64,000 bases of DNA. Source: Curtobacterium sp. ISL-83. Lineage in GTDB: Bacteria; Actinomycetota; Actinomycetes; Actinomycetales; Microbacteriaceae. The stretch lies in contig NZ_JAGGPH010000011.1 in assembly GCF_018613895.1 (NCBI RefSeq), positions 62,001 to 126,000 of the forward strand, in the 5' to 3' direction. Shown in pieces: positions 32,796 to 40,496 of this stretch. The notes beneath the pieces were generated by a model, which was not told the DNA's origin, ran no database searches, and was given only the letters and a program-made list of their open reading frames with translations. Every line of letters begins with the position of its first letter. The stretch's first letter is position 1. The position numbers and the translations under genes were made by a program.

Positions 32796-34125
32796 TGGCC
32801 TGTCCCATCAGTGCGGACGCCAACTGTGCGTCGGCAGTCGGGTTCTCCTGCTTGTACTTGAGCCAGCTCGATGCGACGTCGGGCGTGACGCCGGGGATGC
32901 GGTCCCACAGCTTCTCGGCGGGGATGCCGAGCTGCGATGCGAGCTTCCCGAGCGCGTCGGCAGCCTGCGACATGGAGCGCGACTGGAAGTCGGTCCAGTC
33001 GATGACCACGGTGAAGTCCGCGGCGTCGTCCGGCCGACCTTCGACGTGGGCGGCGAGCCGCAGGGTCTGCGCGTGCGAGTCGCCGAAGCCGACCTTGCGT
33101 TCGCCGGCCTTCATGTCGAGCATGGCGCGGGCTTCGGTTATGGCGTCCGCGGACAGGTTGATCATGTTGCCGGTGAGCGAGTGGGACGGCGTCTGCGAGA
33201 CGGCAGCGAGCGTGTTGACGTCGCGTTCCTCCGCTTGGATGAGGCCGCTCGGGGACGTCTCGGGGAGTGTCCCGAACTGGACGCCCTCGCCGCCGGTCAG
33301 GATGTCGCCCTGCTGCAGCAGCAGCTTGCGCTTGGCTGCCTCTTCGTCGTCCTTGGGTTCCTCGAGGCCGACCGCCGTCCGCACCTTCCACGAGCTGTAG
33401 TGCTGCACCGTGATCCGGTCGAACGTGGTCTTGTTGATGCGCTTCGCCATCGGGATGAACGGCTCAACCTCGCCGGGCGTGCGCCCTTCCAGGTCGATCT
33501 GGTTGGAGTACCGGATTGCCGGCGCGACCCCGATGCCGTGCACCTTGTACTCGATGAAGGCGAGGCGTCCGCCGTCCTCCCTACCGAGCGTGTAGACCGC
33601 TTCCTCATCGACGACGAGGAAGTGCGACCCGCGCTTCTGCAGGTAGTACATCGGGTACTCGTCCTCGACCGGGTCCTGGTAGACCGCGAACATGTCCCGC
33701 GGCGAGCGTCCTCGGATGACTGCGGCCTGCTGCGTCCCTGCCTCAGCATCGAGCACACCCGGCATGACCGTCGAGTACGCGTACCCGTAGGCCAGTGCCG
33801 CACGGTGGATCGCGCGCTGCCGAGACGGCATGCGGTTGTTCTGCCACGGGGTCCAGAAGGCACTGAGCTCGCGGCCACTCGTCGACCTGGCTGCCTCAGC
33901 GACCAGCTGCTGCGCCACCGTCGTCACCACGAGCGTCAACCAGGGCGTCTCGGAGATGTCGCGGAGCTGGCGGTGCTCCTGGTTCGCCTGCGCGGGCAGC
34001 CGCAGCTTCTCGGGTGACCACCGATACCAGCGGTCGATCAGGTCGAGACGCTGCCACTCGACCTGCGCACCCGGGATCAGGACGTTCTGAGCAAGCTCGA
34101 CGACGCTAGCGGGAGACATCACCAT
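32761..34125 (-). CDS. Portal protein (SPP1 Gp6-like)
   Basis: 454 residues. YRWSPEKLRLP, ETPWLTLVVTTVAQQL, SPRDMFAVYQDPVEDEYPMYYL and NLSADAITEARAMLDMKAGERKVGFG belong to the SPP1 Gp6-like portal family, which forms the dodecameric DNA channel at the capsid vertex. It overlaps terminase by 7 nt. Confidence 0.93.
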   Translation of the reverse strand: MVMSPASVVELAQNVLIPGAQVEWQRLDLIDRWYRWSPEKLRLPAQANQEHRQLRDISETPWLTLVVTTVAQQLVAEAARSTSGRELSAFWTPWQNNRMPSRQRAIHRAALAYGYAYSTVMPGVLDAEAGTQQAAVIRGRSPRDMFAVYQDPVEDEYPMYYLQKRGSHFLVVDEEAVYTLGREDGGRLAFIEYKVHGIGVAPAIRYSNQIDLEGRTPGEVEPFIPMAKRINKTTFDRITVQHYSSWKVRTAVGLEEPKDDEEAAKRKLLLQQGDILTGGEGVQFGTLPETSPSGLIQAEERDVNTLAAVSQTPSHSLTGNMINLSADAITEARAMLDMKAGERKVGFGDSHAQTLRLAAHVEGRPDDAADFTVVIDWTDFQSRSMSQAADALGKLASQLGIPAEKLWDRIPGVTPDVASSWLKYKQENPTADAQLASALMGQASGANAGGTAAH

Positions 34126-35897
34126 ACTTGGCCCTTGCCCTTCTTCTGAGTGAGGTTGTTGAGCAGCTGACGGCGCACCATGCGAGCACCGACCATGCAG
34201 ATGGCGAGGTCGATCTTCTTCTTGGACTCGCGCCCTTCCTTCGCGATCGACACGTACCCCTGCACGGGGTAGCGGCGAGCGTTCAGGACGTGCCGGCGAA
34301 GACGTGCGTCAGCGTCATGGGTGAACGACGCAGACTTGATCTCTTCGAGCGTGAACGCGACCGCGGAGGCGAAGTCGCGGGCGTTGTCGCGGGCGGACAT
34401 GTCGAACATGACCGAGTGACCGCGGCCGTTCTTGGTCCCCGATGCCCAGATGCGCAGCTGCGACCGGTAGTCGCGGTGCCACTTGTCGAACAGCGGGTCC
34501 CAGTAGCGGTCCATGGTCTCGTCGTCGCGGACGTGCGACGGGTCCCCGAAGAACCCCACGACGCGGTACAGATCGAACGCGGATGCCACCTTCGCGTCGA
34601 CCTCTTCGCGGGGAGCCAACCAGCCGTCACCGCGCTTGCCCGGAGGCCGCTGCCACATGCCGATCGTGAACACGTGCCCGTCCGACATGCGGCAGCCAAC
34701 GAGGGCGGTCGCGTCGTCGGACTTCGAGCAGTCCAGGAACAGGACGACCTCGTCACCACGGTCGACGACCACGTCCGGGTCTCCCAGCGGGTCGAACTCT
34801 GCGGGCTCGGTCCAGGCGTCCTCGGCAGCGGTGATCTGGTTGTACCACTTGCGCCGGGACTCGGAAGGCGGGTTGGCTGGGTTCAGGATCGACTTGAGGA
34901 TGCGGCCTCGAGCGTCCAGCCAGACCGAGTCACCCCGGACGGACTCGACGACGTCGGGCGCAGCGTCCGCGGTGAGCGGTGCATCCGGGGGAGCCTCGAG
35001 CGAGTCGTACAGCAGACCGAAGTCCAACGCGGCTGCGTTGTCCCCCTGCGTCTGCTCCCAGCCCTCACGCTGCCGCTGGCCGACCGAGTCTTCGCCCGGG
35101 CGGTAGGAGTTGCAGATGTCGAGTACGCGCGCCGGAGCGCCCATCTCAGCCTTCGCCGCGTTGCCCTCCATCGCGCCGGCCATGTCGTGACCGCCGTTCG
35201 AGCTGTTCCAGTTCTGCGTCTCAGCCCGGATGATGAGCTTTGGACGTCCACCCTCGATCGAGAGCGGAGACGCGGTCACAGCTTCGATCTGCGCTTCGTC
35301 ATGGCGAGCCCACACGTTCTGCTTGCCGATCTGGATGCCGAACTGCTTGCGCGTCTCGGCAGGGATGAGCGCCGGGAACAGCTTCATCGTGTTCTTGGTC
35401 TGGTCGAGTGACACGGCCGCGATCTGCACCCACGCCTCGGACACCTGCCGGCCGATGGGCTGGCCGTCGTCACCCCAGTGGTCGAACTCGATGTCGCCGC
35501 ACAGCACCGTCACCGACAGGGCCGCCGCGAACGGGTCCTTACCCCAGCCCTTCAGCCGCTGCAGGACCGCCGAGACGTACTCAAGCTGCCCGTCTGGGGT
35601 GAGCGAGTAGAACCACAGCAGGAAGCGGGTCTGCTCCATCGTGTACTGCCACGGCTTGCCCTTGTGCGTCAGCCAGCGCCCCGCGAACGCGAGCGCTTCC
35701 CACCCCATCGACTTCGCCGGCAGCGACCATGCGCCACCCTCGAACTGCCAGGTGGGACCGATCTTCACCGGCTCCCAGGCCAGGTCCGTTCGGGGGTACG
35801 TGTCGGCGAGCTTCGCCGCGTACCAGCGCTTGATTTCGTCGTACTCGGCGTCGCGGTTGACGATGAGGGCAGGGCCGGCGTTACGCGCTACGGCCAT
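34119..35897 (-). CDS. Terminase large subunit
   Basis: 592 residues. The ATPase half has a Walker A-like RLKGWGKDPFAAAL (about residues 112-126) and an acidic box after WVQIAAVSLDQTKNTM. The nuclease half starts at VVLFLDCSKSDDATALVG (catalytic Asp) and contains GFFGDPSHVRDD and a C-terminal KKKIDLAICMVGA motif. It packages DNA through the portal. It overlaps the small subunit by 17 nt and the portal by 7 nt. Confidence 0.95.
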   Translation of the reverse strand: MAVARNAGPALIVNRDAEYDEIKRWYAAKLADTYPRTDLAWEPVKIGPTWQFEGGAWSLPAKSMGWEALAFAGRWLTHKGKPWQYTMEQTRFLLWFYSLTPDGQLEYVSAVLQRLKGWGKDPFAAALSVTVLCGDIEFDHWGDDGQPIGRQVSEAWVQIAAVSLDQTKNTMKLFPALIPAETRKQFGIQIGKQNVWARHDEAQIEAVTASPLSIEGGRPKLIIRAETQNWNSSNGGHDMAGAMEGNAAKAEMGAPARVLDICNSYRPGEDSVGQRQREGWEQTQGDNAAALDFGLLYDSLEAPPDAPLTADAAPDVVESVRGDSVWLDARGRILKSILNPANPPSESRRKWYNQITAAEDAWTEPAEFDPLGDPDVVVDRGDEVVLFLDCSKSDDATALVGCRMSDGHVFTIGMWQRPPGKRGDGWLAPREEVDAKVASAFDLYRVVGFFGDPSHVRDDETMDRYWDPLFDKWHRDYRSQLRIWASGTKNGRGHSVMFDMSARDNARDFASAVAFTLEEIKSASFTHDADARLRRHVLNARRYPVQGYVSIAKEGRESKKKIDLAICMVGARMVRRQLLNNLTQKKGKGQVW

Positions 35898-36249
35898 GCG
35901 AGGCCGACCAACGCGACTGCGCTGCCGATCGCTGCTGATTCACGAGGCCGCTGGCCTCGCTGTCCGGCAGCCGGAGCGCCCTCAACAGCGTCGACATGGT
36001 CGCGCGGTGCTGGCGCAGTTCCTGCACGAGCGGGTGCGCGACGATCTGCCCCATGGACCCCTTCACCGTCAGCTCGGCAGTGTCCAGCTCGCCTTCCATG
36101 CGGACGATGAGGTCAAGTTCGGCGCACGCGGCGCGCAGCGTCTCGAGCTCGTCCTGACGGAGCACGTAGTTCGCCGTGGTCTCTTTCCACAGCTTGCGGC
36201 CCGCAGCCTTCAGGGAGCGCGGGACGGGGATCTGGGTGCTGTCGGTCAT
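35881..36249 (-). CDS. Terminase small subunit (P27-like)
   Basis: 122 residues from ATG 36249 with GGAGG upstream. MTDSTQIPVPRSLKAAGRKLWKETTANYVLRQDELETLRAACAELDL is the P27-type small terminase start: a helix rich in basic residues then an HTH-like core. It binds the packaging site and recruits the large subunit. Confidence 0.85.
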   Translation of the reverse strand: MTDSTQIPVPRSLKAAGRKLWKETTANYVLRQDELETLRAACAELDLIVRMEGELDTAELTVKGSMGQIVAHPLVQELRQHRATMSTLLRALRLPDSEASGLVNQQRSAAQSRWSASHGRSA

Positions 36250-36290
36250 TGGTGCCCTCCGGGGACGCATGGTGCGCCACCAGGGCGCGG

Positions 36291-36863
36291 CTACAGCGCC
36301 GGCACGCTGATAGGTGCGAGGCGCAGGGGAGCGCTGCGGAAGCGCTGACCCGTGAGTGCGATGAAGCGGCCAACCGAGTAGACCTCGATCGCGCGCGTGC
36401 CATCGCGGAAATTGCGGCCTGGACCCTCATCGAGTCGGCCGAAGATGTGGAGCCCTTCACCGGAACGCGACACTTCGACGTAGGTGTTGGGGTTGCTGTC
36501 GAGAACAGCCTGCGCCCAGTCGGCGACCTTGCCGTCTCGGATGCAGTGGTCCAGGTCGATGCAGCCGACGCCGGCACCGAGGACGTAGCCGATGCCCTCG
36601 CCCTTGCTCGACGCTGCGGCATCGGCGTGCGTCGACCAGGTCTGATCGTTCGTGGACGATGCGGAACGGCCAGTGACGGTGATGGGTCGCTTCCTGCTGG
36701 TGAACCGGACGAAGCGGCGCTGCGCCTTCATCTCGGGAGGCAGTTGGTGCGCCCGTCGGGCCTTGCGGTGGGCCTTCAGACGGCAGTTAGGGCTGCAGAA
36801 CCGAGCCCCAGCACGCATCAGGCGCAGTGAAGCACCGCACTCGTCGCACCCCAGCTGGTCCAT
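36291..36863 (-). CDS. Zinc-finger PrimPol-like (AEP) protein beside terminase
   Basis: 190 residues. The N-terminus is a treble-clef style finger (CDECGASLRLMRAGARFCSPNCRLKAHRKARRAH). The rest resembles the catalytic core of bifunctional DNA primase/polymerase N-terminal domains: IGYVLGAGVGCIDLDHC (acidic motif), YVEVSRSGEGLHIFG (S-x-S-x-x-G-x-H motif) and AIEVYSVGRFIALTG. The usual first Asp motif and a helicase domain are absent, so it is a minimal or partial AEP. The location in the packaging rather than the replication block is unusual. Confidence 0.78.
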   Translation of the reverse strand: MDQLGCDECGASLRLMRAGARFCSPNCRLKAHRKARRAHQLPPEMKAQRRFVRFTSRKRPITVTGRSASSTNDQTWSTHADAAASSKGEGIGYVLGAGVGCIDLDHCIRDGKVADWAQAVLDSNPNTYVEVSRSGEGLHIFGRLDEGPGRNFRDGTRAIEVYSVGRFIALTGQRFRSAPLRLAPISVPAL

Positions 36864-37136
36864 GCCTCAATCCTACCCAGTGAAACGGATAAGTGGCGGA
36901 AACATGCGGAAGTAGCGGGATCACCGATGCGGCGAGAATGAGCCGGAAATGCCGAAAACCGGGCCGATTCGGCCTCTGACCAGGGCTTTTCGTGCCGGAA
37001 AAACCGGGAAGAACCGCATGCAGGACGAGAATTGCTATCCGGCGGTTTTCCACCACAGCCGAGGGGGAGTCCCCCGCACGGGGGGTGTGGTCAGCCCTGG
37101 CGAGGCGTCGGATGACCCTTCGATCGGATCATTCGG
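36864..37136. other. Intergenic region with candidate cos site
   Basis: 273 nt with no supported gene, between the small gene at 37137-37343 and the PrimPol-like gene, near terminase and an HNH gene, the usual place for cos. At 37063-37085 runs of G5, C5 and G6 alternate (G5-AGT-C5, then C5-GCAC-G6), forming overlapping GC hairpins. Several CGGAAA repeats lie at 36890-37010. No sequence alone proves a cohesive end. Confidence 0.4.
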
Positions 37137-37343
37137 TCAGCTCTCGTCGCTGCTCTCTTCGTCCTGCTCGGCTGTGCTGGTGGTGCTGGCGGTGCGGGCT
37201 GCACGCTTGGGCTGCCCTGCCTTGCCGGCTACCTGCTCAGCATAGCCAGCTTCGACCAGGTAGGTGGCGGCATCGGGTGCGAGGTCGACGATGTCTCCGA
37301 CCTTTCGGCCTCCGACTTCGGACAGGATCTTGATGTTGGTCAC
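37137..37343 (-). CDS. Small phage protein
   Basis: 68 residues from GTG 37343: TNIKILSEVGGRKVGDIVDLAPDAATYLVEAGYAEQVAGKAG then a Ser/Thr/Glu-rich acidic tail. The N-terminal half resembles short phage proteins with a GD-V-LA... pattern often found between HNH and terminase genes. Function not known. Confidence 0.68.
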   Translation of the reverse strand: MTNIKILSEVGGRKVGDIVDLAPDAATYLVEAGYAEQVAGKAGQPKRAARTASTTSTAEQDEESSDES

Positions 37344-37350
37344 GGTGATG

Positions 37351-37659
37351 TCAGCCCTTCGCTCTTAGTCCTGGGTGTGGCTCGGTGGGGCGGCGCTTGA
37401 GCCGGGCGTTCGCTCGGTTGCGTGCGGCGTTCTCGGCTGCTGTCTTGTCGCGGTGGCATGGACCCGACAGCCACTGCAACGATTCGATGCGGTGGTCGTC
37501 ACCGGGTGTGATGTGGTCAGCGTCAGTGCCGATGCCGTCGCAGTCTGGGTGGTGACGCTCGGCCTCGCAGCGTCCGTGTGCGCGGGCCCGCACTGCCTTG
37601 CGGATCTGCTGCCAGTTACTCGGCAGTCGCTGCCGACGATCCGAGGTTGACCAGGGCAT
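37351..37659 (-). CDS. HNH endonuclease
   Basis: 102 residues from ATG 37659, which overlaps the previous stop. The HNH core is visible: RCEAERHHPDCDGIGTDADHITPGDDH followed by LQWLSGPCHRDKTAAENAARNRA. HNH proteins next to terminase are commonly needed for cos cleavage and DNA packaging in siphophages, so this is likely a packaging partner rather than a homing enzyme (inference). Confidence 0.9.
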   Translation of the reverse strand: MPWSTSDRRQRLPSNWQQIRKAVRARAHGRCEAERHHPDCDGIGTDADHITPGDDHRIESLQWLSGPCHRDKTAAENAARNRANARLKRRPTEPHPGLRAKG

Positions 37660-38165
37660 CAGGCTGCGGCGAGGTCGAAGACCTTGTGGCAGCTGACGCA
37701 CCGTGGCGAGTAGTGCTCGGGGTTGGTGCTGTAGCTTCCCTCGTCCGAGTGGCGCTCTGCTGGGTCAGCGTGGTCGTAGGACCAGTGACGTGCTGGGCCT
37801 GAGCAGTCCACGCACGAGTGCACGCTTGCTGGACCGCGGGTTGCTCGGACGCGTTCGTGTGCGCCTCTGTAGCTGACCCGATCACCCTTCCACTGCGGGT
37901 GCTGGTCCTGCGGTGTGGGCGTTGCTCTGAGGACCGTGGTCGGGTCGCCGTGCTGCGTCACTCGGTAGTGGTGCATCGCGCACCAACCGTGAGGCCCAGC
38001 GTCGAGACGGTCGCAGCCCTGCGCTTGGCAGGTGCCGCGCTGGCGCTTGATGGATTGCGGCACCCCAGCGTTGCCAGTTCGGCGTACGCGGTAGTAGTGC
38101 ATCTCACAGTAGAGCGCAGACTTGCTTCGCTTCGCTCGGTCGCAGTCAGGGATGGTGCAGTTCAT
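37659..38165 (-). CDS. Zinc-binding HNH-like phage protein
   Basis: 168 residues from ATG 38165 (GGAGC upstream). Two tandem Cys/His modules (CTIPDCDRAKRSKSALYCEMHYYR and CQAQGCDRLDAGPHGWCAMHHYR) precede a C-terminal segment CVDCSGPARHWSYDHAD...PEHYSPRCVSCHKVFD that has HNH/zinc-hook character. Likely a DNA-binding nuclease-like protein of the type frequent in actinophages. Confidence 0.78.
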   Translation of the reverse strand: MNCTIPDCDRAKRSKSALYCEMHYYRVRRTGNAGVPQSIKRQRGTCQAQGCDRLDAGPHGWCAMHHYRVTQHGDPTTVLRATPTPQDQHPQWKGDRVSYRGAHERVRATRGPASVHSCVDCSGPARHWSYDHADPAERHSDEGSYSTNPEHYSPRCVSCHKVFDLAAA

Positions 38166-38201
38166 GAGTGCTCCATGTGGTTGTGCCGACCAGGCCACGG
38201 G

Positions 38202-38321
38202 CTACCATGCTGCCCCGGTGATGAGCAGCACGGCAGTGCCGAGCACGACGCCGCCGAGGACTGTGGCCGCGACGACGCCGCCGATCTGCCAGGCGAGTTC
38301 GTGCTGGCGTTGGCGCTTCAT
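38202..38321 (-). CDS. Small membrane protein
   Basis: 39 residues: MKRQRQHELAWQ then one hydrophobic helix, IGGVVAATVLGGVVLGTAVL, and a short tail. The start overlaps the stop of the preceding small gene by 1 nt (TGATG), which supports translation. Unrecognised. Confidence 0.6.
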   Translation of the reverse strand: MKRQRQHELAWQIGGVVAATVLGGVVLGTAVLLITGAAW

Positions 38322-38485
38322 CAGCTCGAGCTCTCGACCGGCAGGTAATCCACGCGGCCATCGGTCAGTGTCACGTCGATGCCGGCGACCTTGCCGAACT
38401 CGTACTTGATGTGAACGCGGTCGAGGCTGACGTTCGTCTTGTAGCCCGCTGCCTTCAGGGCGTTGCGGATCTCGGTGAGGGTCAC
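38321..38485 (-). CDS. Small phage protein (54 aa)
   Basis: 54 residues from GTG 38485: TLTEIRNALKAAGYKTN followed by VSLDRVHIKYEFGKVAGI and DVTLTDGRVDYLPVESSS. An AGAGA sits 6 nt upstream. One helix then a beta hairpin is likely. It is coupled to the next membrane peptide. No known family recognised. Confidence 0.6.
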   Translation of the reverse strand: MTLTEIRNALKAAGYKTNVSLDRVHIKYEFGKVAGIDVTLTDGRVDYLPVESSS

Positions 38486-39149
38486 GTGCCGTCTCTCTCG
38501 ATAGGGATTCCCCGTGCTCGACGCCGTGATGAGTTGCGCTTGCGGCGACGTGGGAACTCCACATGCGCGGCGTTGCTGGCGTTGTCGTCGGCGGGCCGGG
38601 GAAGTCGTGGGGTCGCGTTTCCTGCCCGCGCAGTCCTAGGTTCGTCGGCAGGATTCGTTCAGATGCTCCGGGGACGCGATGCTCCCGAACCTGGGAAGTG
38701 ATGCACGTTGTTGTCGCGGTCGTGCGCCGCGGGTGCTTAGGTCACCATCCTGTGTCCCCGCTTGCATGTCTCGGTAATCGTTTCCGAGGCGGGGCTACTT
38801 GCGGTCCCGCGACGAGGCCCAACCCGAACGGGTCCCGGCGCGGAAGTAGTGGCTGTTGGTTTGCGGTTGCAGCCTCCGCGTCCGTGTGCCGGCGTTCTTG
38901 TCCCACGGCGAGACTCAATGAGCCGGTCCCTCAACCGGTGCGCCTCATCCGAGCATTGCGGCTCGGGTGTCCTCGTTTCCGAGGACGACTGAAGAGCGAG
39001 CAGGCAAGGGCAGAGCGGGCCGTGCTGACCATGGGTCAGCCTCCCGGGTGCATCCTCACCTGCTCGCTGGTTGGCCGACTATTCCTTGCCGTCTGCCATG
39101 GCTGGTGCCGCACCCAGCGAATGCCTGTTCCGCTGGGCGGTACTCCGCG
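38486..39149. other. Gene-poor stretch in the prophage
   Basis: 664 nt where no frame on either strand has both a good start and protein-like composition. A minus-strand candidate at 38737-38934 (65 aa, ending ETCKRGHRMVT) is weak. A 7-bp-arm palindrome GCTGACC-ATG-GGTCAGC lies at 39024-39040 and a CACCTG at about 39058. It follows the tRNA-Arg gene in transcription order and may be leader or spacer DNA of the late operon. Confidence 0.5.
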
Positions 39150-39221
39150 CGCGCCCCGACAGATTCGAACTGCCGACCATGCGGGTAGAAGCCGCGTGCT
39201 CTTCCGCTGAGCTAGGGGCGC
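39150..39221 (-). tRNA. Phage tRNA-Arg (anticodon TCT)
   Basis: 72 nt on the minus strand. Acceptor GCGCCCC/GGGGCGC (7 bp), D-stem GCTC/GAGC with a short loop, anticodon loop CTTCTAC (anticodon TCT, A37 as expected for an ANN codon), T-stem GGCAG/CTGTC with one G-U, discriminator G, no encoded CCA. One C-A mismatch closes the anticodon stem. It would read AGA, a rare codon in a high-GC host. Confidence 0.88.
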
Positions 39222-39225
39222 AGGC

Positions 39226-39321
39226 CGCAGGTGTTCGGAACTGAACACCTGCGAGGGACCTCGCACCTGTTGCAGCTGTAACAGGTGTGACAGGTGACAC
39301 AGGTGACAACCCGGTTGTCAC
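39226..39321. repeat. Cluster of CAGGTG dyads and tandem repeats
   Basis: Dyad A: 11-bp perfect arms 39226-39236 and 39243-39253 (CAGGTGTTC / GAACACCTG inside). Dyad B: CACCTGTT 39264-39271 and AACAGGTG 39280-39287. Three 9-bp tandem units ACAGGTGTG, ACAGGTGAC, ACAGGTGAC at 39281-39307. Dyad C: GTGACAACC/GGTTGTCAC around one C at 39303-39321. Six CAGGTG/CACCTG hexamers fall in under 100 bp, directly upstream of tRNA-Arg. Looks like a regulator- or replication-protein-binding array; no gene overlaps. Confidence 0.8.
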
Positions 39322-39338
39322 GTGTCCCGGCAAAGCAA

Positions 39339-39411
39339 ATGCCCGCCGGGGTTTTCCTGGCGGGCATGCGATGTCACGGACATCATAGCGGTCGGGTGAA
39401 CAGACGCACAA
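39339..39411 (-). promoter_or_regulatory. Leftward promoter followed at once by an attenuator-like hairpin
   Basis: On the minus strand TTGTGC (39411-39406), 18-nt spacer, TATGAT (39387-39382); expected start near 39375. Only about 8 nt later a perfect 9-bp hairpin ATGCCCGCC/GGCGGGCAT (39367-39359 with 39347-39339) is followed by TTTGCTTTG. This can stop transcription before the CAGGTG array, tRNA-Arg and the late genes unless anti-terminated. Confidence 0.6.
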
Positions 39412-39468
39412 GTACAACGGTGCGCGTGTCGGTGGCCGGGGCCAAGAGCGCACCCATGTCATCACCCA

Positions 39469-39507
39469 TGACGTTCAGGTGGTGCGCACCGCATCACCTG
39501 AACGTCA
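39469..39507. promoter_or_regulatory. Long dyad: GTTCAGGTG-N13-CACCTGAAC, copy 1
   Basis: 13-bp perfect arms (39469-39481 and 39495-39507) with a 13-nt spacer that itself contains GTGCGCAC. The inner 31 bp (39473-39503) has the same arms and the same spacing as 46274-46304. It lies 42 nt beyond the stop of the zinc-ribbon/HTH gene at 39549. Confidence 0.8.
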
Positions 39508-39548
39508 CTTCGCGGGTGTCCACTCGGCGATGGGTCCGCTCGATCAGG

Positions 39549-40496
39549 TCATCCGGCGGTTGCTGTCTCCGGACCCCGGGCTGCGCCGACAGGTCGGCGC
39601 ATCACGGTAGCCAGTCGCCGCACCTGCTTGGCACGCCAGAGCTCACGGACGTCGTCCGCCCGGACGTAGACGACACCGTCGGCAGTGTGCGTCGGCAGCC
39701 CCTCGTGCTGGATGTACCGGTTCAGCGTCTGCTGCGTCAGCCGCATCTCGGCGATTGCCTGCTTCTTGGTCCACCACTCGGCGGCTGGCGGGGCTTCCTC
39801 AACCCGGATGTCGGTGAGCAGCACCCGGATGTTCCGTTCCTTCATCAGCGCCTTGGCGTCGCCCTCGAACCGGCAGTAGCTGCAGACGATCGCGATGTCC
39901 GTGACCGACTCAGACCGGCGCTCGATGTTCATGGTCGATGACCCGCACACCGGGCACGGCCGTGGCACGACGGGGCGCGCTGGCCGGGCTTCCATCGGGA
40001 ACCGTTCCCGGAGATGCCACAGCATGCTGTCGACGCTCGTGAGGTAGTCCGCCGATCCGGGCTGCCGACGGATCGAGTCGTGATGGATCAGCAACCACGT
40101 CGCCAGGTTGGCCGTGAGCCCGTACGCGCCCTGCGGTGTGACCGACGACCGGAAGCCCTGAGGTCCACCGTCCGTCGACCAGGCGTACTTCGCCGTCACG
40201 GGCGCGTCGATCTGCAGCTCTGCGGACCAGTACCGGACCCAGTTGAGCAGGTGGGCGTACACCCGGTCTGACGCCTCGAGGGGGTCCACGCGGATCGGGA
40301 ACGACGGTTCCGTGCTCGATGAGTGGGGCTGCCCGTCTGACGGCTGCGCACCACCAGGGACCACCAGGCTGCGGACGTGCTCCACCTGGTCCGCTGCCTT
40401 GATGAGCAGGGAGCGGACGTGCGTCTCGGCCAGAGCGGCGACGACGTCCGGATCAATTGCGGGGGAGTCCTGTTCGTGCTGAACGTCGGTGCTCAA
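39549..40496 (-). CDS. Zinc-ribbon plus helix-turn-helix phage protein
   Basis: 315 residues from TTG 40496, chosen because AAGGAG lies 5 nt upstream and the preceding small gene ends there (AATTGA overlap). Middle: PCPVCGSSTMNIERRSESVTDIAIVCSYCRFEG, a four-Cys zinc ribbon. C-terminus: EWWTKKQAIAEMRLTQQTLNRYIQHEG, then HTADGVVYVRADDVRELWRAKQVRRL, an excisionase/MerR-like winged HTH. A regulator or DNA-processing role is likely. It is the last gene before the CAGGTG dyad region and is my first candidate for the protein that binds it (inference). Confidence 0.75.
   Translation of the reverse strand: MSTDVQHEQDSPAIDPDVVAALAETHVRSLLIKAADQVEHVRSLVVPGGAQPSDGQPHSSSTEPSFPIRVDPLEASDRVYAHLLNWVRYWSAELQIDAPVTAKYAWSTDGGPQGFRSSVTPQGAYGLTANLATWLLIHHDSIRRQPGSADYLTSVDSMLWHLRERFPMEARPARPVVPRPCPVCGSSTMNIERRSESVTDIAIVCSYCRFEGDAKALMKERNIRVLLTDIRVEEAPPAAEWWTKKQAIAEMRLTQQTLNRYIQHEGLPTHTADGVVYVRADDVRELWRAKQVRRLATVMRRPVGAARGPETATAG

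Noticed and set aside
38563-39210. 215-codon plus-strand frame over the gene-poor region and tRNA-Arg
   Set aside because: Runs through the tRNA, has no RBS and no domain-like sequence.
39226-39253. LexA/SOS box
   Set aside because: The arms read GTTC...GAAC, the reverse orientation of the actinobacterial GAAC-N4-GTTC SOS box, and the spacing is 6 not 4.
39226-39321. CRISPR array
   Set aside because: Repeats are 9 bp and directly tandem with no spacers of regular length, and there are no cas genes in the window.
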